Source: an uncultured Chthonomonas sp.
GTDB lineage: Bacteria; Armatimonadota; Chthonomonadetes; Chthonomonadales; CAJBBX01
Assembly (NCBI GenBank): GCA_903951425.1
Contig: CAJBBX010000148.1
Location: 33,790 to 97,789, forward strand
Length of the DNA: 64,000 bases
Direction of reading: 5' to 3'
Shown here: in pieces, positions 16,256-24,922 of the stretch
Position numbering within the stretch: the stretch's first letter is position 1
Layout of the letters: each line of letters opens with the position of its first letter
Notes under the pieces: generated by a model
The model's database searches: none
What the model saw: only the letters and a program-made list of their open reading frames with translations
Told to the model about the DNA's origin: nothing
Made by a program: the position numbers and the translations under genes

Positions 16256-17256
16256 TCGCCATGGCCACGGCGTTCATGCTCGCCCTGAGCGTCTCGTGGC
16301 TCCTGACGCCCGCCGTGGGCAGGCTGGCCTGGAAGTACGGGGCTGTCGCCCAGCCGCGCGACCGTGATGTGCATACAGAACCGACGCCGCGCTGGGGTGG
16401 CATCGCCATCTATGCGGGCGTCGTGCTCGCCGCGCTGGTTACGGTGACGTTCCGGCACTGGCGAACCGACGGCGACCACGGCTGGACCATGCAGCTTGCC
16501 GGCGTGCTGATCGCGGGGACGGTGGTGGCCGCCGCCGGCTTGGTGGACGACCTGCGCGAACTGAGCGCCACCAAGCAGATCGTGGCCATCGTGGGGGCTG
16601 CGTGCATACTCCTGTACTTCGGCGTTCGGATCGAAGGCGTGCGGAACCCCTTTGCCGGCGACGCCGCCGGCGGGTTCGGGCCCAATAGCTGGATCGCCCT
16701 TTCGCCGCTGGTCGGCGGAGTGCTGACCGTGACTTGGATCCTCGTGGTGACCAAGACCGTGGACGCCATCGATGGGCTCGACGGCCTGGCCGCCGGCGTC
16801 TGCGCCATGTCGGCCGGGAGCCTGGCCCTCCTCGCCCTGGCCTCGCGGCAGCACGACGGTCCCACCGTGGCGCTTGTCGCGGCGGCGGCTTCCGGGGCCT
16901 GTGTGGGCTTCCTGCGGCACAACTTCAACCCTGCGCGGATCTTCATGAGTACGGTGGGCAGCCAGTTTCTGGGTTTCACGCTGGCGGCCCTGGCGGTCAT
17001 GGGCGCCTTCAAGGTGGCTGCGGCGCTCTCGGTGGTCCTGCCCGTGCTGGTCTTCGGCGTGCCGATATTTGACTACATCCATGTCCTTGCCCGCCGCTTC
17101 ATGCACGGCGCTCCACTGACCCAGGCCGACCAGCGGCATCTGCACCACCGGCTACTGGCCCGCGGCCTCACGCACCGTCAGGCCGTCTATGTCATTTACT
17201 TCTGCACGGCGCTGCTCTGCATCGGCGCCGTCGCCATCATGAGGTACTCACGCTGA
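16252..17256 (+). CDS. WecA/TagO-like polyprenyl-phosphate sugar-1-phosphate transferase, divergent active site
   Basis: 334 residues, with about ten membrane helices. Conserved elements: PRWGG near residue 45, VDDLREL, IDGLDGLAAG, the NFNPARIF loop and HLHHRLLARG. These enzymes load a sugar phosphate on undecaprenyl phosphate to start wall, teichoic or O-antigen polymers. Two normally conserved motifs are altered: the usual FMGDxGS reads FMSTVGS, replacing the magnesium-binding Asp by Thr, and NAxN before IDGLDG reads KTVD. Its GTG start overlaps the previous stop (GTGA). It precedes wecB, which fits a role in amino-sugar initiation, but activity is uncertain. Confidence 0.85.
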   Translation: MIAMATAFMLALSVSWLLTPAVGRLAWKYGAVAQPRDRDVHTEPTPRWGGIAIYAGVVLAALVTVTFRHWRTDGDHGWTMQLAGVLIAGTVVAAAGLVDDLRELSATKQIVAIVGAACILLYFGVRIEGVRNPFAGDAAGGFGPNSWIALSPLVGGVLTVTWILVVTKTVDAIDGLDGLAAGVCAMSAGSLALLALASRQHDGPTVALVAAAASGACVGFLRHNFNPARIFMSTVGSQFLGFTLAALAVMGAFKVAAALSVVLPVLVFGVPIFDYIHVLARRFMHGAPLTQADQRHLHHRLLARGLTHRQAVYVIYFCTALLCIGAVAIMRYSR

Positions 17257-18389
17257 TGCCCAGCAGCCGCCTGCCGATCCTCTGCGTCTTCGGCACCCGA
17301 CCGGACGCGATCAAGATGGCTCCGCTCGTCCTCGAGTTGCGCGCGCACCCCAGGCTGGAGCCGCGCGTCGTGGTGACCGGGCAGCATCGCGAGCAACTGG
17401 ACCAGGTCCTGCGTGTCTTCGACATCGAGCCGGAGGCCGACCTGGCCATCATGCGGCACGGCCAGACGCTGACCGAGATCACGACGCGGGCGCTGGAGGG
17501 CGTAACCGAGGCCATCCGGCGCGTGAAGCCCGCAGCCGTCCTCGCCCAGGGCGATACCACCACGACGTTCGTCGCCTCGCTGGCCGCCTTCTACGAGCGA
17601 ACGCCCTTCGGACATGTGGAGGCCGGCCTCCGCACTGGATGCATGTACGACCCCTTCCCGGAGGAGATGAACCGCGTCCTCACGGCCCGCATCGCCTCGT
17701 ACCACTTCGCGCCGACGGAGGACTCCCGGGCCAACCTCCTTCGCGAGGGGACGCCGGACGAGGCGATCTGGGTGACCGGCAACACGGGCATCGACGCCCT
17801 GCTCTGGGTCGCCGGGCGCGAGTGGGCTGTGGAAGACCCAGCCGTGCGCGAGGCGCTCGCCTACCCCGGCAAGGTCGTGCTGGTCACGGCGCACCGCCGC
17901 GAGAACTGGGGCGAGCCCATGGGCCGCATCTGCCGTGCGCTGCAGTCCATGGCCGCCGAAGCGCCGGACATGCGCATCGTCTTCTCCATGCATCGCAATC
18001 CGGCCCTGCGTGAGCAGATCACCGGCGCCCTGGGCCGTGTACCGAGCGTCTCCCTGATCGACCCGCCGGACTACGCCCCGTTCGTCAAGCTGATGCAACG
18101 CGCCGATATCATCCTGACCGACTCCGGCGGCGTGCAGGAGGAGGCCCCCAGCCTGGGCGTCCCCGTTCTGGTTCTGCGCAACACCACGGAGCGGCCCGAA
18201 GGCGTCACGGCAGGTTGCGCCACGCTGGTGGGAACAGACGTCGAGACCGTGCTGTCTAACTGGCGAGTGCTGATGGCGGCTACGCCGCAGGCCTCGCAAG
18301 CCGGGTCGGCGACGCCGGCCAACCCCTACGGCGATGGGCGGGCCGCCGCCCGCATCGCGCAGGTCCTGGAGGACCGCCTTTGCAGGTGA
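17256..18389 (+). CDS. wecB: UDP-N-acetylglucosamine 2-epimerase (non-hydrolysing)
   Basis: 377 residues, the normal length. It has FGTRPDAIKMAP at the N-terminus, QGDTTTT, HVEAGLRT, FPEEMNR, HRRENWG and DSGGVQEEAPSLG, all typical of WecB/MnaA. It makes UDP-ManNAc from UDP-GlcNAc. The ATG shares one base with the stop of the WecA-like gene. A second, more distant member of the family is encoded at 26033. Confidence 0.95.
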   Translation: MPSSRLPILCVFGTRPDAIKMAPLVLELRAHPRLEPRVVVTGQHREQLDQVLRVFDIEPEADLAIMRHGQTLTEITTRALEGVTEAIRRVKPAAVLAQGDTTTTFVASLAAFYERTPFGHVEAGLRTGCMYDPFPEEMNRVLTARIASYHFAPTEDSRANLLREGTPDEAIWVTGNTGIDALLWVAGREWAVEDPAVREALAYPGKVVLVTAHRRENWGEPMGRICRALQSMAAEAPDMRIVFSMHRNPALREQITGALGRVPSVSLIDPPDYAPFVKLMQRADIILTDSGGVQEEAPSLGVPVLVLRNTTERPEGVTAGCATLVGTDVETVLSNWRVLMAATPQASQAGSATPANPYGDGRAAARIAQVLEDRLCR

Positions 18390-19648
18390 CAGAGCCTCGC
18401 ATCGCCCTCGGCCAGACCGTGGACGCCTGGATGAAGGGCGCCTTCATGCTGGTCGTGCGGCTCTGGGTCGCCTTCATGCTCGTGCAGTATGTGGGCTACA
18501 CGACCGTTCGCCTGCAGGCCATCATCATCACGCTGCTCGTGGCGGGCACACTCGCTTTCGTCATGCGGCCCATCGCCTTCTGGGTGGCGGGCCAACGCTC
18601 CTTTGATGCGTTCCATTCTGCGCTGGCTTGGCCGTTCCTGCAAGTCGGAGCTTGGGCCACGCGTCGGGCGCACCGCGGCACGGCCACGGCGGGGCGGCGC
18701 GGGTTGGGCCTATATCCGCTCCGCATCATCGCCACGCTCTACACGCTGATTCTCATGATCACCGTGACCGTCTACGGCGTCCGCGTCACCACGGACCCGT
18801 TCGTTACGGAGTTGAAGCGCGTTCAGGAGAACTGGACCCAGTACAGCGACCGGATGCGCGACTATAGCCGAGACGCGACGGCCTGGTACGAGCGGAATGT
18901 CAAGCCGGAGTGGCGCACCTGGATTGAGCAGCAGATCGACGGTGACGAGGGCGTCGGCGCCCTGCGCGACCGCGCGACGACCTGGTTCGGCCTCGGCGTT
19001 CTTCGAGGCGCCGAAAACGTACGGCACATCGTCGAAGTGGTGCTGATGCCCGTGCTGGCGTTCTACTTCGTCATCGACAGCCGCAAGCTAAAGCACATCT
19101 TCGTGGGATCGTTGGGCAAGCGCCGGCACCGGGAGGCGCTCTACCTGCTGCGCCAGTGCTCGGGCATCATGCACAGCTTTATAGTGAGCCAACTGGTGCT
19201 GTGCCTGATCGCCGGCATCGTCGTCGGCATCGGCCTCGCTGCGCTGGGCGTGCCCTATCCGCTGACCCTGGGCCTGCTGGGCGGCGTCACGCGCGCCATT
19301 CCGGTGATCGGCTCCATCATAGGCGGGATCCCGATCGTCCTGCTGGCCCTGGTGAGCCAGGGGCCCATCGTGGCGGCGTGGGTACTCATCTTCTTCTCGA
19401 TCCTGCACTTCACCGAGAGCAAGTTCATCATGCCGCTGCTGATCGGTGACAGTCTCGACCTGCATCCGGTAGTCATTATAGTGGTGCTGCTGGTGGGTGG
19501 CGAGTTCGGCGGCCTGTTGGGCATGTTCTTCGCCGCCCCGGTCGCGGCGTTGGTACGCGTCATGCTCATGCGGTACTGGATTCGGTCGGGAGCCGCCGAC
19601 GGCGTTAGGCCCGGTGGTTCGGCGCTGACTCCGTCTAAGGTAGAATGA
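18380..19648 (+). CDS. AI-2E/PerM family membrane transporter
   Basis: 422 residues. The N-terminal third has helices about residues 20-60 and 110-130, then a soluble segment rich in Trp/Arg, then the PerM core with a run of helices. The GVTRAIPVIGSIIGGIPIVLLAL stretch is diagnostic (positions about 305-330), and QLVLCLIAGIV precedes it. Family members have been proposed to export small solutes or the quorum signal AI-2, or to act as sodium/proton antiporters. The TTG start overlaps wecB by ten bases. It has no obvious link to sugar metabolism. Confidence 0.85.
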   Translation: MQVTEPRIALGQTVDAWMKGAFMLVVRLWVAFMLVQYVGYTTVRLQAIIITLLVAGTLAFVMRPIAFWVAGQRSFDAFHSALAWPFLQVGAWATRRAHRGTATAGRRGLGLYPLRIIATLYTLILMITVTVYGVRVTTDPFVTELKRVQENWTQYSDRMRDYSRDATAWYERNVKPEWRTWIEQQIDGDEGVGALRDRATTWFGLGVLRGAENVRHIVEVVLMPVLAFYFVIDSRKLKHIFVGSLGKRRHREALYLLRQCSGIMHSFIVSQLVLCLIAGIVVGIGLAALGVPYPLTLGLLGGVTRAIPVIGSIIGGIPIVLLALVSQGPIVAAWVLIFFSILHFTESKFIMPLLIGDSLDLHPVVIIVVLLVGGEFGGLLGMFFAAPVAALVRVMLMRYWIRSGAADGVRPGGSALTPSKVE

Positions 19649-19661
19649 TCACATCATCGGA

Positions 19662-19678
19662 CACCTGCCCCGCAGGTG
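19662..19678 (+). promoter_or_regulatory. Short perfect hairpin upstream of the capsule kinase gene
   Basis: CACCTGC (19662-19668) pairs with GCAGGTG (19672-19678) with a three-base loop. It lies in the 133-base leader between the PerM gene and the tyrosine kinase gene, where a TAGAAT -10-like word occurs at 19641-19646. There is no T-run. It could be a leader structure or a weak terminator; the function is unknown. Confidence 0.3.
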
Positions 19679-19781
19679 GCCCGCTCTGTCCATGTCTGTG
19701 CGGCGGGTCCTGCCGCGATAGGCCGGTGGCCGTGACGGAAGAGGGTCAAGGCCGATCACCCAAGGAACAGGTGCCAGTCCA

Positions 19782-22085
19782 TTGGAAGAGACGCAAATTG
19801 TCGAACGCGAGCAATCGCTACGTGACTATGTAAACCTACTCCTGCGACGCAAGACAGCGGTGCTGGTCACCTTCGTCATGGCGTGCTCGGTGGGCGTCGT
19901 TTACACGGTGCTCTCCAAGCCCGTCTATCGATCCAACGCCCGCATCGTGGTTAAGGTGGACAAGGGCGGGTTCGGGGGCATGCAGGGCGCCGAGATGCTC
20001 GGGTTTGCGCTGTCGCCTACTCGCGACGTCCAGACGCAGATCGAGGTGTTGCAGGGCAAGGTCGTCTTCCAAGAGGCCATTGACCAGACCGGCATCAAGT
20101 CCTCGTCCGTGACGCTGACAGCAACGCAGGTGGGCGAGACGGACGCCATCGAGATCGTGGTGCAGTCCGGTCGGCCCGCCGACGCGGAGCGCTTCGCCGC
20201 TGTCATCCCCGATGTCTACCGCAACTACGTGAAGCGGAACCGGGCCTCATCGATCTCCAACGCGATCGACTTCGTGAAGAGCCGCCTGAAGGAGGAGACC
20301 GAGAAGCTCACCATGGCTGAGCTGAGCCTCCAGCAGTTTCGCCGCAAGGAGCAGATCCTACCAAGCGCTGCCGGCGATGAGAACGGCGGCATTGTGGCAG
20401 GGCAGGCGCAGAGCAAGGCGCAGCAGCTTGCAAACCTTGAGGGACGTGTGCGCGAGTTGGAGATGTCCATGGCCGGCCAGGTTGCGGGCCTGGAGAGCAC
20501 CCAGGAAGTCCGCCGAAACCTGCCCGCCAAGTTGGACACGCCCCAGACCACCACGAACAAGGCCGAGATCGACGGGCTGAAGAGCAATATTGCGGCGCTG
20601 GAGAACCAGCGATTGGCCCTACTCGTGAACTACAAGCCCGCACACCCCAAGGTGATGGAGATCGACACGCAGATCGCCGACCTGAGGGCCAGGCTGGAGC
20701 GCGTGCCCGCGACCTACACAGTCACTACGACCATCCCCAATCCGGACCGGTTGCGCTACGACGAGACGATCCGCCAGGCTCAGGCTGCCATGCTCGTGAC
20801 GCAGGTGGAGCTGGCCCGCGCCAAGGCCGGCGTCGCACAGATGAAGTCCGGGCTTACCCGGTTGATGGCCCTTGAGATCGTGCAGGCTCCCCTGCAGCGC
20901 GACCTGGAGCGCTACCGCGACACCGTGAACCTGCTGACGAAGTCGCTGCAGGATCTAAGCCTCCGCGAGAAGGCCGTCGAGAACCCGGTAGATACGATCA
21001 CCCAGGCGTCCAAGGCGAGCCAGGTGGCCCCGCGGCCGCTGGCGAACATGGTCCTGTCGGCGCTCCTGGGCCTGGTCATCGGCGTGAGCGTTGCGTTCCT
21101 GCAGGACTACTTCGACGACCGCGTCAATGCCGGCGAAGACCTGCGGCGCGTCCTTGGCGCTCCGACCCTTGCGGCCGTGCCGCTGATCGAAGACTCCGAG
21201 AGCCGCCTGATCCATGGCAAGCGCCGCGACTCCTCACTGATGGAGACGTTCCGCATGTTGCGTACCGGCGTGCGCTTCGCGACCGTCGATGCGCCTGCCT
21301 GCTCGCTCTTGGTTACCAGCGCCTTCCCCGGCGAGGGCAAGTCGCTGATCTCAACCAACCTGGCCACGTCCCTCGCGCTCAACGGCCTCCGGGTGATCCT
21401 GGTGGACGCTGACCTCCGGCGCCCCTCGATCCACGACAAGTTCGATATCAGCCGCCAACCCGGCGTCACCAACGTCCTGATCGGCCATACGTCGCTGGAC
21501 GATGCGCTGGCCGACGTGGGCGTGCCCGGCCTCAAGGTGCTGCCGACCGGTCCGTTGCCGCCGAACCCGGCAGAGCTCCTGGGTTCGCAGGCGATGCGTG
21601 ACCTGCAGCAGGACCTGCTGAAGCGCGCCGACATCGTCCTGTACGACTCGCCGCCGCTGCTGGCCGTAGCCGACGCCCAGGTGCTGGCCGCCGATTGCGC
21701 CGGCGTGGTGATCGTCTCCGTCCTCGGCAACGCCCGGAAGAGCGGCCTCCAGTTCGTGGCCGAGCTTCTCCATCAGGTGAACGCCAAGTTGCTGGGCGTC
21801 GTCGTTAACAAGGTGAAGGTCGAGCGTGGCTACGGCTACGGCAAGGGTTACGGTTACGGTTCCGGCGGCTACGGCTACGGTTACGGGTATGGCTACGGAT
21901 ATGGCCGCTACCAGTACTCGTACGGCCATGACTACCACTACGGCCAGATCGAAGATGACAAGTCCGATCGAAGCCTCCGCGATGAGTTCGAGGCATTGCC
22001 GCACGCCCGCGAGCACTCGGAGAACAGCGCCACGCTACCCGAAGGCGAGCAGGAAGGCAAGGACACCAATGGCAAGACTGTCTAG
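19782..22085 (+). CDS. Wzz-type chain-length regulator fused to a BY tyrosine autokinase
   Basis: 767 residues. A Wzz domain with membrane helices at about 25-45 and 425-445 flanks a long coiled coil. The cytoplasmic kinase follows, with Walker A FPGEGKS near residue 515, Walker A' VDADLRRPS, and VLYDSPP as Walker B. A C-terminal tail of about 40 residues contains 15 tyrosines. These proteins control polymer length and export by cycles of autophosphorylation of the Tyr cluster. The start is a TTG. It overlaps the Wza-like gene by 17 bases, so the two form the export module. Confidence 0.93.
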   Translation: MEETQIVEREQSLRDYVNLLLRRKTAVLVTFVMACSVGVVYTVLSKPVYRSNARIVVKVDKGGFGGMQGAEMLGFALSPTRDVQTQIEVLQGKVVFQEAIDQTGIKSSSVTLTATQVGETDAIEIVVQSGRPADAERFAAVIPDVYRNYVKRNRASSISNAIDFVKSRLKEETEKLTMAELSLQQFRRKEQILPSAAGDENGGIVAGQAQSKAQQLANLEGRVRELEMSMAGQVAGLESTQEVRRNLPAKLDTPQTTTNKAEIDGLKSNIAALENQRLALLVNYKPAHPKVMEIDTQIADLRARLERVPATYTVTTTIPNPDRLRYDETIRQAQAAMLVTQVELARAKAGVAQMKSGLTRLMALEIVQAPLQRDLERYRDTVNLLTKSLQDLSLREKAVENPVDTITQASKASQVAPRPLANMVLSALLGLVIGVSVAFLQDYFDDRVNAGEDLRRVLGAPTLAAVPLIEDSESRLIHGKRRDSSLMETFRMLRTGVRFATVDAPACSLLVTSAFPGEGKSLISTNLATSLALNGLRVILVDADLRRPSIHDKFDISRQPGVTNVLIGHTSLDDALADVGVPGLKVLPTGPLPPNPAELLGSQAMRDLQQDLLKRADIVLYDSPPLLAVADAQVLAADCAGVVIVSVLGNARKSGLQFVAELLHQVNAKLLGVVVNKVKVERGYGYGKGYGYGSGGYGYGYGYGYGYGRYQYSYGHDYHYGQIEDDKSDRSLRDEFEALPHAREHSENSATLPEGEQEGKDTNGKTV
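21828..21948 (+). repeat. Tyr-Gly dipeptide repeat tail of the kinase
   Basis: In-frame GGC-TAC-type hexamer repeats encode GY units, then RYQYSYGHDYHYG; 15 Tyr in about 40 residues. Codons for Gly and Tyr vary (GGC/GGT/GGG/GGA, TAC/TAT), so the protein repeat is kept while the DNA repeat is partly scrambled. It is the presumed autophosphorylation cluster. Confidence 0.85.
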
Positions 22086-23247
22086 CATACTCACCTGCCT
22101 CTTTGCGGCGCTCCTCGCGTTGGCAGTCGCCATGCCGAGCCGTGCAGCCGCGGACGACACGCAGGGGCCGGAGTACGTCATCGGCATTGATGATGTGCTG
22201 GCCATCAGCGTCTCAAATCGCCCTGAGCTTGGCGGTTCCGCCACGGTGCTCACCGACGGCAACATCTCGGTGCCCGAGGTGGGCCTGGTGAAGGCTGCTG
22301 GGAGGACCTCCAAGCAGTTGGCGAAGGAGATTGAGGAGGGGCTGTCAAAGCTCTACAACAACCTGACCGTGACCGTGGCCGTGACTTCGGCAAAGGCGTA
22401 CCGCGTTCGCGTGCTCGGATCGGTGAAGTCGCCGGGCGCCGTTCCATACCGCCCCGGCATGAAGCTGGTGGATGCTATCCTGCTCAGCGGCGGCATCACC
22501 GGCAAGCCCGGCCGCATGCGCGGCCGCCTGGTTCGAGGCGTCGGCAACGCGCAGGAGCTGAATATCAACGGAGCGCTGGAGAAGCCGGAGTCGGTGGCCA
22601 ACATCGACCTCCAGACCGACGACCTGCTCGTCCTGGACGAGACCGATCCGGCCAAGAGCAAGATCTACGTCATGGGCCGCGTTAAGAGCCCGGGCGCGTT
22701 TGACGAGGGCGAGGATGGCCTCTTCCTTCTGGCGGCGCTCACCCTGGCAGGCTACCCCATGGACGATGCGGCGCTGACGAAGTGCTACATCCAGCGTGGC
22801 AATGAGAAGGTGCCGGTGAACCTGTTTGAGACCGTCGGCAAGGGTCGCCTCGATCCAGCAATCCAGGCCATGGTCCTCCGCGCCGGTGATATCCTGGTCG
22901 TCCCGGCCATTGACAACCGGTTTCAGGTGATGGGGCAAGTCTCCAAGCCCGGCGAGTTCCCCATTCCGGAGACCAAGGACATCCGCGTACTGGACGCCCT
23001 CGGCCTGGCCGGCGGACCCACACAGGTCGCCGATCTGAAGAAGGCCGGCGTCTTCCGTGTTGCCGACGGCAAGCCGACCATCATCAAAGTTGATTTCGTC
23101 AAGATGCAGCGCTCGGGTGATATGACGAAGAACTTCGTCCTGCAGAAAGACGATATGCTGTTCCTGCCCATGCGCGGCCCGGCCGGCTTCCGGATTGAGT
23201 CGCTCATGTCGCCGCTGTCGATGTTCTACTATCTGGGCCGGCTGTAG
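22069..23247 (+). CDS. Wza-like polysaccharide export protein with SLBB domains
   Basis: 392 residues from the ATG at 22069; the frame is open for 81 more codons upstream but these lie over the kinase tail. A signal peptide (residues 1-27, ending SRAAA) is followed by the export domain (YVIGIDDVLAISV, DGNISVPEVG) and SLBB-type domains (VRVLGSVKSPGAVPY; IYVMGRVKSPGAFD; FQVMGQVSKPGEFPI). It would form or line the outer-membrane channel. No lipobox Cys is placed at the cleavage site, unlike E. coli Wza. An outer-membrane exporter implies a diderm cell. Confidence 0.9.
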   Translation: MARLSSILTCLFAALLALAVAMPSRAAADDTQGPEYVIGIDDVLAISVSNRPELGGSATVLTDGNISVPEVGLVKAAGRTSKQLAKEIEEGLSKLYNNLTVTVAVTSAKAYRVRVLGSVKSPGAVPYRPGMKLVDAILLSGGITGKPGRMRGRLVRGVGNAQELNINGALEKPESVANIDLQTDDLLVLDETDPAKSKIYVMGRVKSPGAFDEGEDGLFLLAALTLAGYPMDDAALTKCYIQRGNEKVPVNLFETVGKGRLDPAIQAMVLRAGDILVVPAIDNRFQVMGQVSKPGEFPIPETKDIRVLDALGLAGGPTQVADLKKAGVFRVADGKPTIIKVDFVKMQRSGDMTKNFVLQKDDMLFLPMRGPAGFRIESLMSPLSMFYYLGRL

Positions 23248-23253
23248 ATCATT

Positions 23254-23313
23254 GGCCCCGCGCCGCTGGTAGACCCCGCGACCGCTCGCGGCGGCGACCT
23301 GCGGCGCGGGGCC
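23254..23313 (+). terminator. Perfect 13-bp hairpin with nested inner stem and TTT end
   Basis: GGCCCCGCGCCGC (23254-23266) is exactly complementary to GCGGCGCGGGGCC (23301-23313), followed by TTT. The 34-base loop contains a second stem (CCGCGA/TCGCGG). It lies seven bases after the Wza-like gene and 26 bases before rmlC. It is best read as a terminator or attenuator separating the export module from the sugar genes. Confidence 0.65.
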
Positions 23314-23339
23314 TTTGTGCGTGTGGCCCAACGCGGGCA

Positions 23340-23909
23340 TTGGAGCAACTACCTGTGCTTAGAGAAGCTTCGCAAGTAGGTGGCGTCGTGCTCCTCCAGT
23401 CGGTAGCGCATCGCGACGACCGTGGCTACCTTGTGGAGACGTGGCGTGAGGAGCGGTGCCTTGCGGCGGGCATCAGGGCCCGGTTCGTGCAGGACAACGT
23501 GTCGGTATCGCGTCGGGGCGTGCTGCGCGGCCTCCACTTCCAGCATCCGGCGCCGCAGGGCAAGCTGGTATGCGTCCTGCAAGGCTCGGTCTGGGACGTC
23601 GGGGTAGATCTCCGGCGCGGTTCACCCACGTTCGGCGACCATGTGGCAGTCGAGCTCTCCGCGGAAAACGGACTGCAGGTCTACCTGCCCGAAGGCATGG
23701 CGCATGGCTTCTACGTCACGAGCGAGAGCGCCCTGGTTGCGTACAAGTGTACGTCGACCTACCGCCCCGGCGGGGATAGGGGACTACGCTGGGACGATCC
23801 TGCCCTCGGGATCGCCTGGCCCGGGGGGCCGCGGGTGCTTTCGCCCAAGGACGCCGTCCTGCCATTACTGACTGACGTCTCAAGTGAGGATCTGGCGCAA
23901 TGGACCTGA
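23340..23909 (+). CDS. rmlC: dTDP-4-dehydrorhamnose 3,5-epimerase
   Basis: 189 residues, normal for RmlC. The cupin core shows HRDDRGYLVETW, RGVLRGLHFQ (with the catalytic His), GKLVCVLQG and PEGMAHGFYV. It epimerises dTDP-4-keto-6-deoxyglucose at C3 and C5 on the way to dTDP-L-rhamnose. The start is unsettled: TTG at 23340 has no ribosome site, and a GTG at 23355 is preceded by GGAG. rmlA is at 27178 but rmlB and rmlD are not in this window. Confidence 0.9.
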   Translation: MEQLPVLREASQVGGVVLLQSVAHRDDRGYLVETWREERCLAAGIRARFVQDNVSVSRRGVLRGLHFQHPAPQGKLVCVLQGSVWDVGVDLRRGSPTFGDHVAVELSAENGLQVYLPEGMAHGFYVTSESALVAYKCTSTYRPGGDRGLRWDDPALGIAWPGGPRVLSPKDAVLPLLTDVSSEDLAQWT

Positions 23910-24922
23910 ACGGGAAGACCCTACTCATCACAGGGGGCACAGGCACCTTCGGCAACGCGGTCCTGGACCGCTTCCTGGGTACCGACATCAGGCAGATCCG
24001 CATCTTCAGCCGCGACGAGAAGAAGCAGGACGATATGCGGCAGCAGTACCGGACGGCCACGATCAAGTTCTACATCGGCGACGTCCGGGATCGGGCCTCG
24101 TTGGACGATGCCATGGCCGGCGTCGAGTTCGTCTTCCATGCCGCGGCGCTCAAGCAGGTGCCGTCGTGTGAGTTCTATCCCATGGAGGCCATCAAGACTA
24201 ACGCCGTCGGCACGGACAACGTCCTTGGGTCGGCCGAGGCCCACGGCGTAGCCCGCGTGGTGGTCCTCAGTACCGATAAGGCGGTCTACCCCGTCAACGC
24301 CATGGGCATCTCCAAGGCGATGATGGAGAAGGTGATGGTCGCCCGCTCCCGCGTCGCCTCCGAGCGGGGTTCAGTCTTCTGCGGCACCCGCTACGGCAAT
24401 GTGATGGCATCGCGCGGCTCCGTGATCCCCCTCTTCGTGAAGCAGATCAAGGCCGGACAACCGCTCACCATCACCGAACCGGCCATGACCCGTTTCATGA
24501 TGTCCACCAACGAGGCCGTGGAGCTGGTCCTGCACGCCTTCGAGCATGGGCAGGCCGGCGATATCTTCGTGCAGAAGGCGCCCGCCGCCACGATCGGTAC
24601 ACTCGCGGAGGCGGTTCTGGAGGTCTTCGGCGCGAGCAACCCCATCAGAGTGATCGGCACTCGGCACGGCGAGAAGCTCTACGAGACGCTGCTGACCCGC
24701 GAGGAGATGGTTCGGTCCGAGGACATGGGCCTCTACTTCCGCATTCCCGCCGATACGCGCGACCTGAACTACGATCGCTACTTCACCGAGGGACAACCCA
24801 AAGCTGCGGCGGCTCAGGACTATGACTCTCACGGCACCACAAGGCTGGACACGGCACAGACAGCCGAACTGCTGCTTCGACTGCCCTACATCCAGGAGGA
24901 GCTCAAGGGATGGAGCCGATGA
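23900..24922 (+). CDS. capE: UDP-GlcNAc 4,6-dehydratase/5-epimerase (CapE/FnlA type)
   Basis: 340 residues. The Rossmann fold opens with TGGTGTFG (residues about 11-18). FSRDEKKQDDMR, ALKQVPSCE, STDKAVYPVNAMGISKAMMEK and TRYGNVMASRGSV are diagnostic of the inverting dehydratases, which use a Met-x-x-x-Lys in place of Tyr-x-x-x-Lys. It catalyses the first step to UDP-L-FucNAc. The ATG is 10 bases inside rmlC with GAGG upstream. capF and capG follow directly. Confidence 0.93.
   Translation: MDLNGKTLLITGGTGTFGNAVLDRFLGTDIRQIRIFSRDEKKQDDMRQQYRTATIKFYIGDVRDRASLDDAMAGVEFVFHAAALKQVPSCEFYPMEAIKTNAVGTDNVLGSAEAHGVARVVVLSTDKAVYPVNAMGISKAMMEKVMVARSRVASERGSVFCGTRYGNVMASRGSVIPLFVKQIKAGQPLTITEPAMTRFMMSTNEAVELVLHAFEHGQAGDIFVQKAPAATIGTLAEAVLEVFGASNPIRVIGTRHGEKLYETLLTREEMVRSEDMGLYFRIPADTRDLNYDRYFTEGQPKAAAAQDYDSHGTTRLDTAQTAELLLRLPYIQEELKGWSR

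Noticed and set aside
19649..19781. Possible c-di-GMP or cobalamin riboswitch in the leader of the capsule kinase gene
   Set aside because: Only one short hairpin is clear; no conserved riboswitch core sequence could be found by eye.
21828..21948. CRISPR-like or tandem DNA repeat
   Set aside because: The units are in-frame Gly-Tyr codons within the kinase tail with no spacers, so a coding repeat.
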